DNA of 64,000 bases, taken from contig NZ_CP180351.1 in the NCBI RefSeq assembly GCF_048006345.1, forward strand, positions 310,001 through 374,000, given 5' to 3'. The translations under genes were made by a program, and so were the position numbers. Below the pieces are notes generated by a model. It saw only the letters and a program-made list of their open reading frames with translations. It did not search any database and was not told the DNA's origin. The stretch comes from Marivita sp030148515 (GTDB lineage: Bacteria > Pseudomonadota > Alphaproteobacteria > Rhodobacterales > Rhodobacteraceae). Of the stretch, positions 8,814 through 16,533 are shown one piece after another (position 1 is the first letter of the stretch; each line of letters starts with the position of its first letter).

Positions 8814-9992
8814 ATGAAAGACAAGAAACCACGTACAAAACTGGTGCACGGTGGCACCAAACGCAGCCAGTGGGGCGAGGTCAGCGAAGCGATCTTCCTC
8901 ACTCAGGGCTTCGTCTATGACAATGCCGAACAGGCCGAACAGCGGTTCATCAAATCGGGCCCCGACGAATATATCTATGCCCGCTACGGCAACCCCACGG
9001 TCGCGATGTTCGAGGAACGCATCGCGATGCTGGAAGGGGCGGAAGACGCCTTTGCCACGGCGAGCGGAATGGCGGCGGTGAACGGCGCTCTGATGTCGAT
9101 GCTCAAGGCGGGCGATCACCTTGTTTCGGCGCGGGCCTTGTTCGGGTCCTGTCTTTATATCGTTGAGGACATCCTGCCCCGCTTTGGGGTCGAGGTGACG
9201 CTGGTGGACGGTGCCGATCTGGACCAATGGCGCGCGGCGGTCCGTCCCGATACCAAGGCAGTGTTCTTCGAGTCGATGTCGAACCCCACGCTGGAACTGG
9301 TTGATATTCAGGCGGTTTCCGAAATCGCCCATGCCCAGGGCGCGTTGGTCGTCGTGGACAACGTGTTCTCCACGCCGGTTTTCTCGGACGCTCTGGGGCA
9401 GGGCGCGGATGTCATCGTCTATTCCTCGACCAAGCATATCGACGGGCAGGGGCGCACGCTGGGCGGGGTGATCCTTGGCACGCGCGAGCATATCCGCAAG
9501 GTCGTCGAGCCTTACATGAAGCACACCGGAGGCTCCATGTCGCCCTTTACAGCATGGGTGCAGCTCAAGGGTCTTGAAACCCTTGATCTGCGCGTCCGCG
9601 CACAGGCTCAATCAGCGCAGGCCATTGCCGAGGCGCTTGAGGGCCATGCCAAGCTGAAACAGGTGATCTATCCAGGCCTGCCGTCACACAAGCAGGCGGC
9701 ATTGGCACAGCGACAGATGGGGTCGGGTGGCACCATGCTGGCGATTGAACTCGAGGGCGGCAAAGCAGCGGCGTTCGCCTTTCTGAACGCGCTTGACGTG
9801 ATCGTGATCTCGAACAACCTTGGCGATGCCAAGAGTATCGTCACCCATCCTGCCACCACCACGCATCAGCGTCTGAGCGCCGAACAGCGCCAAACATTGG
9901 GCATTACCGACGGTTTGGTGCGTCTTTCGGTCGGAATCGAGGATACGGATGATCTCATCGACGATATTCTGACGGCGCTGGACACTGCATGA
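8814..9992 (+). CDS. metZ: O-succinylhomoserine sulfhydrylase
   Basis: PLP enzyme of 392 residues from the Cys/Met metabolism family. MetZ makes homocysteine directly from O-succinylhomoserine and sulfide in methionine synthesis. The PLP lysine is Lys207 in SSTKHIDGQGR; ARYGNPT and VDNVFSTP are the usual cofactor and substrate segments. The SAM-II riboswitch and terminator upstream agree with a methionine-pathway job. Cystathionine gamma-synthase or O-acetylhomoserine sulfhydrylase are close relatives, but the HIDGQGR signature and length favour MetZ. Confidence 0.93.
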   Translation: MKDKKPRTKLVHGGTKRSQWGEVSEAIFLTQGFVYDNAEQAEQRFIKSGPDEYIYARYGNPTVAMFEERIAMLEGAEDAFATASGMAAVNGALMSMLKAGDHLVSARALFGSCLYIVEDILPRFGVEVTLVDGADLDQWRAAVRPDTKAVFFESMSNPTLELVDIQAVSEIAHAQGALVVVDNVFSTPVFSDALGQGADVIVYSSTKHIDGQGRTLGGVILGTREHIRKVVEPYMKHTGGSMSPFTAWVQLKGLETLDLRVRAQAQSAQAIAEALEGHAKLKQVIYPGLPSHKQAALAQRQMGSGGTMLAIELEGGKAAAFAFLNALDVIVISNNLGDAKSIVTHPATTTHQRLSAEQRQTLGITDGLVRLSVGIEDTDDLIDDILTALDTA

Positions 9993-10123
9993 CGGCGAAA
10001 TGACAAAGGAAATTCCCCGCAGGTTTGAACCATTTGCGGGGGCACGTCGTATATAAGGTGAGTGGAAAAAAACGGACAGATGCCTATCTCTAGGACATGT
10101 CCAACAGGCGAGGGGGCCTGCGT

Positions 10124-11221
10124 ATGAATATCCATACACCTGAGATTGACCGCAAACCCAGCCGTGAACAGGCCGAGGCTGCCCTGGCCCTGTTGCGGCA
10201 ATGGGCCAGCAAGGCCCATGATGCGGAAATCGACATGGTTGATCCCGTTCTGCGCCGTTTGGTCGAAGGTACGTCCGACGCCTATCCGATCCTGTCGCGC
10301 GACTATCCCGATGGTTTCGCGGTCGATGCCGCCTATAAGGACACGCTTCCCGACCTGCAAAACGGGCCGTCTGCGCTCATTCGCGGTGCGAACCGGGGCA
10401 TTCAACACGTTGGGATTTCCAACTTCCGCCTGCCGATCAGCTATCACACGCGCAACAACGGTGATCTGACGCTGGAAACCAGCGTGACCGGCACTGTCAG
10501 CCTTGATGCCGACAAGAAGGGCATCAACATGAGCCGCATCATGCGGTCTTTCTACGTTCACGCGGAAAAGACGTTCAGTTTCAATGTGATCGAAGCGGCA
10601 CTGGACGATTACAAGTCTGATCTCGAATCCTTTGATGCACGCATCAACATGCGCCTCTCCTTCCCGATGAAGGTGAACAGCCTGCGGTCCGGCTTGTCGG
10701 GTTACCAGTATTACGACATTGCGTTGGAACTGGTCGAAACCGACGGCGTGCGCCGCAAGATCATGCATCTCGATTATGTCTACAGCTCGACCTGCCCCTG
10801 TTCGCTCGAACTCAGCGAACATGCGCGGCGCGAGCGCGGGCAATTGGCGACCCCCCATTCGCAGCGATCCGTTGCGCGAATTTCTGTCGAAGTGAACAAC
10901 GGCAAATGCCTGTGGTTCGAAGACCTGATCGACATGTGCCGCCGTGCCGTGCCGACCGAGACGCAGGTCATGGTCAAGCGTGAAGACGAACAGGCGTTTG
11001 CAGAACTGAACGCCGCCAATCCGATCTTCGTTGAGGACGCGGCACGGCTTTTTGCCGAGCAGCTGCAGGCTGACCCGAGAATCGGCGACTACCGTGTGCT
11101 GGCCAGCCATCAGGAAAGTCTGCACAGCCATGACGCGGTTTCAGTGCTGACCGAAGGTACGCTTTTTGCGGCGGACAGCCTTGATCCCAAACTTTTCTCG
11201 ACCTTGTTCCACGTCGGCTAA
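10124..11221 (+). CDS. folE2: GTP cyclohydrolase FolE2
   Basis: A 365-residue type IB GTP cyclohydrolase, which opens GTP to 7,8-dihydroneopterin triphosphate for folate (and queuosine) synthesis. Family marks include the metal-binding STCPCSLELSEH with Cys224 and Cys226, GIQHVGISNFRLPI and HAEKTFSFNVIE. FolE2 differs from zinc-dependent FolE in accepting other metals. I start at ATG 10124 because AGGGGG lies eight bases before it; an ATG 27 bp earlier has none. A strong terminator follows at 11246. Confidence 0.93.
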   Translation: MNIHTPEIDRKPSREQAEAALALLRQWASKAHDAEIDMVDPVLRRLVEGTSDAYPILSRDYPDGFAVDAAYKDTLPDLQNGPSALIRGANRGIQHVGISNFRLPISYHTRNNGDLTLETSVTGTVSLDADKKGINMSRIMRSFYVHAEKTFSFNVIEAALDDYKSDLESFDARINMRLSFPMKVNSLRSGLSGYQYYDIALELVETDGVRRKIMHLDYVYSSTCPCSLELSEHARRERGQLATPHSQRSVARISVEVNNGKCLWFEDLIDMCRRAVPTETQVMVKREDEQAFAELNAANPIFVEDAARLFAEQLQADPRIGDYRVLASHQESLHSHDAVSVLTEGTLFAADSLDPKLFSTLFHVG

Positions 11222-11245
11222 GGCGCTGTTGAACAGATGAATACG

Positions 11246-11272
11246 AAAACGGCGGCGTCTGCCGCCGTTTTT
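11246..11272 (+). terminator. intrinsic terminator of folE2
   Basis: AAAACGGCGG (11246-11255) pairs with CCGCCGTTTT (11262-11271), a six-base loop and a T tail. It lies 25 bp after the folE2 stop. Confidence 0.85.
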
Positions 11273-11485
11273 CGTTTTGGACATGACGTTCCGGCGGTGG
11301 ATACACGCTGTGATCAAATCCTCGCCGGTCTGCCCGCCGATCGGGCAGAGACCATCATTCAGTGTCGTTGCAATCCCACAGATCAGAGGCGAACCGAGGG
11401 GCGTAATGTCTTCACCGCGATCCCGACACCAACCTGCGCTATCCTGAGAGCCGGGAGGAAACCAAGAGTCTCAACGAGGTTTCCA

Positions 11486-11743
11486 ATGTCGATAGAACCA
11501 TTCTACCTGCACTTTGCCCGCCCCGGTCTGCGCCACCGGATCGACCTTTTCTTTGCCGAGAAGGGACAGGGGTTCAATCCGATGCCCATGGTGCGCAGCC
11601 GACTGGTCAGCATTCTGAGGCTGGACGCCATGAGTGATGCAGAGCTTGCGTCCGTGGGACTGACCCGCGACGACATCCTGCCTTTCGTCTTCGAAGACTG
11701 TTTTGGCGATCTGGCAGCATCAAAGCAGCGGCCAACGGCTTGA
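11486..11743 (+). CDS. DUF1127-like small protein
   Basis: An 85-residue protein whose middle (RSRLVSILRLDAMSDAELASVGLTRDDILPFVF) has the pattern of DUF1127 proteins, small basic proteins with a hydrophobic-turn motif ending in a DIGL-type segment. Function is unknown; some relatives bind RNA. I start at ATG 11486, which has GAGGT six bases upstream, rather than at the ATG inside the folE2 terminator. It lies just ahead of trkH with a 33-bp gap. Confidence 0.65.
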   Translation: MSIEPFYLHFARPGLRHRIDLFFAEKGQGFNPMPMVRSRLVSILRLDAMSDAELASVGLTRDDILPFVFEDCFGDLAASKQRPTA

Positions 11744-11776
11744 CACCCCGACGGGACAAGGCCAACGCTTCGTCTC

Positions 11777-13225
11777 ATGTTCGACATCCGTCCCGTAGCC
11801 TATGTGATCGGCCTTCTGGTCGCTGTTCTCGGGGCGACAATGCTTTTGCCGATGTTGGTCGATCTCGCCGAAGCGCGCGGCGAGTGGCATGTTTTCCTGC
11901 AAAGCTCTGTGCTGACGATGTTTTCCGGCGGTTTGATCGCATTGGCGTCGGCCAATGGCGTCAAGGAAGGACTGTCGATTCAGCAGACCTTCCTGCTCAC
12001 CACCGGGGTCTGGGTTGCGCTGCCGATCTTCGGCGCCATTCCGTTTGTGCTGGGCGAGACCGAGGCGCGTTTCGTCGATGCATTTTTCGAGGCGATGTCG
12101 GGACTGACGACAACCGGATCGACCGTCTTCACCGGGCTGGACGAATTACCCAAGGGCATCCTCCTCTGGCGTGGTCTGCTGCAATGGCTGGGCGGCATCG
12201 GGATCATCGTTGTCGCCATGGTGTTCCTGCCCGAACTCAGGATCGGCGGGATGCAGATCTTCCGCGCCGAGGCCTTCGACACCATGGGCAAGATCCTGCC
12301 CCGCGCAACCGAGATCGCGACATCGATCTCGACCATCTACATCGCGATCACCATCGCCTGCGCCACCAGCTATTACATTGTTGGAATGAACTTTTTTGAT
12401 GCGACGGTACATGCGCTGACCACCGTTTCAACCGGGGGGTTCTCGAATTACGACGCCTCGTTCGGGATGTTCCAAGGCCCTGCGGAATACGTGGCGTCGG
12501 TCTTCATGATTTGTGCGGCGCTGCCGTTTGTGAGGTTCGTGCAGATGACCAAGGGCAATTATCGGGTGTTCTGGAAAGACACCCAGATCCGTGCCTTTCT
12601 GGGGACCATTGTGGTGCTGGTGTTCGTCACCGCATTCACCCTCACCCAGATTTTCCCGCACCACCCTGAACAGGCGCTCCGAGAGGCGCTGTTCAACATC
12701 GTATCGATCATGACGGGTACCGGTTATGCCAGCGTCGACTACATGGGATGGGGGCCATTCCTGATTTCGGTCTTCTTCTTCATCGGCCTGATCGGCGGCT
12801 GCGCGGGGTCGACCTCGTGTTCGATCAAGATCTTCCGCTATCAACTCCTTTTTGCGTCGATCAAGGTGCAACTGCGCAAGATCCGTTCACCACATGGGGT
12901 TTTCATGCCGCGCTATGATGGGCGGCCGGTGGGGGATGACGTTCTGAATTCGGTGATCTCGTTCTTCGTGTTCTTCGTGATCTCGCTTGGCGTGCTGTCG
13001 GTGGCCTTGGGGATGACCGGACTTGATCTGATCACGTCGGTCTCGGGTGCGGCCACGGCGCTTGCCAATATCGGGCCGGGGCTTGGACCCGAGATCGGGC
13101 CTGCGGGCAATTTCGCGGGCCTCAATGACACCGCCAAATGGATGCTGGCCATTGGCATGCTTCTCGGACGGCTGGAACTTCTGGCGGTCTATGCCATCTT
13201 CACCGTCAATTTCTGGAGAGCGTGA
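11777..13225 (+). CDS. trkH: TrkH-family potassium uptake protein
   Basis: Membrane subunit of a Trk/Ktr potassium transporter, 482 residues. The four pore loops are visible: TTGST (112-116), STGGF (218-222), TGTGYA (313-318) and NIGPG (431-435), each between hydrophobic helices, so all four filter glycines are kept. It needs a cytoplasmic NAD-binding TrkA partner, which is not in this window. Its TGA shares one base with the ATG of the next gene, showing co-translation with the ThDP enzyme. Confidence 0.93.
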   Translation: MFDIRPVAYVIGLLVAVLGATMLLPMLVDLAEARGEWHVFLQSSVLTMFSGGLIALASANGVKEGLSIQQTFLLTTGVWVALPIFGAIPFVLGETEARFVDAFFEAMSGLTTTGSTVFTGLDELPKGILLWRGLLQWLGGIGIIVVAMVFLPELRIGGMQIFRAEAFDTMGKILPRATEIATSISTIYIAITIACATSYYIVGMNFFDATVHALTTVSTGGFSNYDASFGMFQGPAEYVASVFMICAALPFVRFVQMTKGNYRVFWKDTQIRAFLGTIVVLVFVTAFTLTQIFPHHPEQALREALFNIVSIMTGTGYASVDYMGWGPFLISVFFFIGLIGGCAGSTSCSIKIFRYQLLFASIKVQLRKIRSPHGVFMPRYDGRPVGDDVLNSVISFFVFFVISLGVLSVALGMTGLDLITSVSGAATALANIGPGLGPEIGPAGNFAGLNDTAKWMLAIGMLLGRLELLAVYAIFTVNFWRA

Positions 13226-14817
13226 TGACCCGTCAGCCGCTTGGCGCCCAAATCTCGCAAATGCTCAAGGATCGGGGCGTCGATACGATCTTCGGCATCC
13301 CCGGTGTCCATAATGTGGAGCTGTATCGCGGCATTGAACAAGCCGGGATCACGCATGTGCTGGCCCGTCACGAACAGGGGGCGGGGTTCATGGCCGACGG
13401 TTACGCCCGCGCCACCGGCAAGCCGGGTGTGGCCTATGTGATCACCGGGCCGGGGCTGACCAACATCCTCACGCCACTGGGGCAGGCCTATTCGGATTCC
13501 GTGCCTGTTCTGGTCATCTCCTCCTGTCTGGACGAGGTTGCGGCCCGGCGAGGTCAGCTTCACCAGATGCGGGATCAGCGCATGGCTGCCGAAACTGTCT
13601 GCGCATGGTCGGAGGAGGCGCGCAGCGCGCCTGCCGCCTATGCCATGATCGACCGCGCCTTCGACCAATTCGCCAGCGCCCGCGCGCGACCTTGCCATCT
13701 GCAAGTGCCCATCGCCACGCTGGGCGCTCCAGCCGACGCCGCTCCATCACCTGCGCCACGGCCCGGTCTGCCCGCTGCGTCCCACGCGGATGTCTATGAT
13801 GTGGTCGCCGCTGTTCTGGCCGCAGAAAGACCGCTTTTTGTATTCGGGGGCGGGGCCGTCGCCGGGGCCGCCGCGATCCCTGATCTGCTGCGCCAAACCG
13901 GTGCGGCCTCTATTGTGACCTATGCCGCGCGGGGCGTCGTGCCCGGCGATCAGCCGCTCTATTTCGGCAGCTTCCTTGCCCGTCCCGACAGCGCCGACAT
14001 CGCCGCTCAGGCCGATCTGGTGATCGCCGTCGGTACCACGCTCTCAGAAGTCGATCTCTGGCGTCCAACGCTGGGCCACACCGCGCCGATGATCCGCGTG
14101 GATATCGACCCTGAGGTGTTCAGCGGAATGGGTCACGACGACCGCGCGATTCTGGCCGATGCGGGTGCGTTCCTGAAAGCGATGACCATCGCCATTCCGG
14201 CGCGCACCGCCGACCAGCCGCCCAAATGGGATGCCGCCAGTGTCGCGCGCAAACGCGCGGCGTGGCGGGCTGAAGTGGATGCCGAACGCCCCGGCATCGG
14301 GCGTGTCTGCGACGCGCTGCGCGCGGTGCTGCCCGACGACACGATGATCTTTTCGGACATGACCCAATTCGCCTATGCCGCGAAAGAGATCTGGGACATG
14401 CCGCGCCCCGGCCACTGGCACCACCCCTATGGCTTTGGCACCTTGGGCTATGCGTTGCCCGCCGCGATTGGTGGGGCTGTGGCGCGACCGGGTCTGCCGA
14501 CATTGGCCATCGCCGGGGATTACGGGCTGCAATACACCATTCAGGAACTGGGCACTGCGGTGGAACTGGGCCTGCCGCTGCCCATTCTGGTCTGGGACAA
14601 TGGCAAGCTGGGCGAGATCGAGGACAGCATGGTCCGCAGCCAGATCGCGCCCAATGCCGTGGTGGCGCGGAACCCGGATTTCCTTGCTTTGGCTAGGGCT
14701 TACGGCGCGGAGGCGGTGCAGCCGGACAGTCTGGAGGCGCTGCAACAGGCGGTCCTTGCAGCGTTCAACGCCGACACACCGACAGTGATCCGCGTGACAC
14801 CTGAGATTGCAGGCTGA
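13225..14817 (+). CDS. ThDP-dependent 2-oxoacid decarboxylase / acetolactate synthase-like enzyme
   Basis: A 530-residue thiamine-diphosphate enzyme. The catalytic glutamate is Glu50 in ARHEQGAGFMADGYAR, and the metal/ThDP motif is GDYGLQYTIQELGTAVELG running to the Asn of WDNG. The family includes acetolactate synthase and 5-guanidino-2-oxopentanoate decarboxylase (AruI of the arginine transaminase route). The absence of neighbouring ilvN/ilvC genes argues against branched-chain synthesis, and AruI-like is my best guess. ATG 13225 overlaps the trkH stop; a long ORF extension upstream lies inside trkH and is not used. Confidence 0.75.
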   Translation: MTRQPLGAQISQMLKDRGVDTIFGIPGVHNVELYRGIEQAGITHVLARHEQGAGFMADGYARATGKPGVAYVITGPGLTNILTPLGQAYSDSVPVLVISSCLDEVAARRGQLHQMRDQRMAAETVCAWSEEARSAPAAYAMIDRAFDQFASARARPCHLQVPIATLGAPADAAPSPAPRPGLPAASHADVYDVVAAVLAAERPLFVFGGGAVAGAAAIPDLLRQTGAASIVTYAARGVVPGDQPLYFGSFLARPDSADIAAQADLVIAVGTTLSEVDLWRPTLGHTAPMIRVDIDPEVFSGMGHDDRAILADAGAFLKAMTIAIPARTADQPPKWDAASVARKRAAWRAEVDAERPGIGRVCDALRAVLPDDTMIFSDMTQFAYAAKEIWDMPRPGHWHHPYGFGTLGYALPAAIGGAVARPGLPTLAIAGDYGLQYTIQELGTAVELGLPLPILVWDNGKLGEIEDSMVRSQIAPNAVVARNPDFLALARAYGAEAVQPDSLEALQQAVLAAFNADTPTVIRVTPEIAG

Positions 14818-14818
14818 T

Positions 14819-14904
14819 CCAGTCCTTCGAAGGACTGGGCAAGCCCGTTCGAACGGGCTTCTCACGCGGTTTCGAAACCGCGTCACGGGCTTTGCAAAGC
14901 CCGT
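14819..14904. repeat. cluster of four perfect 20-bp palindromes
   Basis: Four perfect palindromes stand almost touching: 14819-14838 (arms CCAGTCCTTC), 14841-14860 (arms AAGCCCGTTC), 14864-14883 (arms ACGCGGTTTC), 14885-14904 (arms ACGGGCTTTG), separated by 2, 3 and 1 bp. Three centres read TTCGAA and one TTGCAA. The arms of units 2 and 4 are inverted versions of each other, so they can also cross-pair. They begin two bases after the ThDP-enzyme stop. No long T tract follows. Confidence 0.9.
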
Positions 14905-15314
14905 CCACCGCACGGTCTCTTGCCGAAGTCTTAACACCCACCCGGCAAAACCTCTCGCACGATGCGCATCGAGCGGACAGGGTCACTCCCACACCGCGAC
15001 CAAAAGCTGACGATTGCTTTCACGCCCTGTAGGGGACACCCGTGAACGACCGGTCTACAGGGCCTTTTGCAGGGCCACAGGGTTCGGGCAACGCCCGACA
15101 GCGAAAAGCAGAGTCAGACCTTCGGGGCGGCGCCGCTTCTTCCAAAACTAAATGACCGACAGCCCGGCGGGACAGATCCCGATCCGGGCCGTCATGCCAT
15201 GCGCAAAAGCTCGCCGGGGGGGCATTCAAAACGCGCTAGGTGAATCCGGAAACGCGATTTAGGCTTCCCTTGCGTCACGCACACAACGTGCGGGTGCAAT
15301 TGGGAGGATATCAT
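14905..15314. other. 410-bp gap without a gene
   Basis: No convincing coding frame on either strand. It holds a 12-bp palindrome CGATGCGCATCG (14960-14971) and a hairpin of GCCCTGTAG (15024-15032) with CTACAGGGC (15055-15063) followed by CTTTT, which may be a terminator or part of a small RNA. The ribosome binding site GGGAGG of the next gene lies at its end. Confidence 0.6.
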
Positions 15315-16493
15315 ATGACCAACCGAATGCGTTTCGGTATTTTCCTCGCTCCGTTCCACAAGCCCGGAATCAACCCGACTTTGGCGCTGGAGCAGGATCT
15401 TGAACTGGTTCAATGGCTGGACCGCTGCGATTACGACGAGGTCTGGTTCGGCGAACATCATTCCGCCGGGTCCGAGATTTCGGCCAGTCCGGAGATCATG
15501 ATTGCGACTGCGGCAGAGCGCACGCGACATATCAAGCTGGGCACCGGGGTGGTCTCGGTCAGCTACCACAACCCGCTCTGGGTGGCACAGCGCATGGTGC
15601 AGCTTGACCATCTGACACGGGGGCGGGTGATGCTGGGCCTCGGGCCGGGATCGCTACCCACCGATGCGACGATGATCGGCCTTTCGCAGAAGGACACGCG
15701 CGGTTTGCTGGCGGACGGACTCGACATCATCACACGGCTGTTGCGTTCGGACGAACCGGTGACCTTCGAAAACGACCGCTGGACGCTCAAGGACGCGCGT
15801 CTGCACCTTCGGCCCTATTCCAATTTCGATCTGGCAACAGCCGCCGTCGCCTCGCCCACGGGGCCGAAGCTTGCCGGGAAATACGGCACTGGCCTGATCT
15901 CCATCGGCGCGACCACGGCGGCGGGCTTTGACGCGCTTGCCCTGCATTGGGACGTGATCGAAGAGGAAGCAAGACACCACAATCAGCAGGTGGATCGCTC
16001 CAAATGGCGGCTCGTCGGCCTGTGCCACATCGCGGAAACCGCCGAACAGGCGCGGCGCGACGTGGAATACGGGATCGAGCACTGGTTCAACTATTTCCAG
16101 GAAATCGCCGCTTTCCCGCAGATGTCGATGCCGGGGCAGAACGCCAAGGAAATGATCGACTTCATCAACGATTCAGGCTTCGGCGCCATCGGCACACCCG
16201 AGATGTGCCGCGCCCAGATCGACCGGCTGTGGAAGCAGTCGAACGGCGGGTTCGGGGCCTACCTGATGCTGGCGCACAACTGGGCCAATTTCGAGGCGAC
16301 CAAGCGCAGCTACGACCTGATCGCGCGCGAAGTGTTCCCGCATTTCCAGGGCCAGCACATGTCGACGATGAACGCCGCGATGCGGGCACAGAAGATGCGC
16401 CCGGAACTGGCCGAGATTCACGCCAAGGCGGTCGAAACGGCGCAGGCCAATTATGCGGCGGAAAAAGAGGGCCGTCGGCACGTTGCCGAATAG
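15315..16493 (+). CDS. LLM-class flavin-dependent monooxygenase
   Basis: A 392-residue bacterial-luciferase-like protein, using reduced flavin and O2 to oxidise an unknown substrate. Characteristic parts are MRFGIFLAPFHKPG at the start, DEVWFGEHHSAG, ATAAERTRHIKLGTGVVS, and GRVMLGLGPGSLPTDA. Full-length relatives include alkane and limonene monooxygenase-like proteins, but the substrate is not readable. I start at ATG 15315 with GGGAGG eight bases upstream. It converges on valS across a perfect terminator palindrome. Confidence 0.85.
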   Translation: MTNRMRFGIFLAPFHKPGINPTLALEQDLELVQWLDRCDYDEVWFGEHHSAGSEISASPEIMIATAAERTRHIKLGTGVVSVSYHNPLWVAQRMVQLDHLTRGRVMLGLGPGSLPTDATMIGLSQKDTRGLLADGLDIITRLLRSDEPVTFENDRWTLKDARLHLRPYSNFDLATAAVASPTGPKLAGKYGTGLISIGATTAAGFDALALHWDVIEEEARHHNQQVDRSKWRLVGLCHIAETAEQARRDVEYGIEHWFNYFQEIAAFPQMSMPGQNAKEMIDFINDSGFGAIGTPEMCRAQIDRLWKQSNGGFGAYLMLAHNWANFEATKRSYDLIAREVFPHFQGQHMSTMNAAMRAQKMRPELAEIHAKAVETAQANYAAEKEGRRHVAE

Positions 16494-16507
16494 GCGGACC
16501 AAGACAC

Positions 16508-16529
16508 AGGCCGGGCCGAGGCCCGGCCT
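16508..16529. terminator. bidirectional hairpin between LLM gene and valS
   Basis: AGGCCGGGCC (16508-16517) and GGCCCGGCCT (16520-16529) are perfect arms around GA, between two converging genes. T tracts are short, so termination is plausible rather than certain. Confidence 0.65.
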
Positions 16530-16533
16530 TCCC

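Noticed and set aside
13138..13224. N-terminal extension of the ThDP enzyme
   Set aside because: It overlaps the end of trkH in another frame; the ATG at 13225 fits the conserved start.
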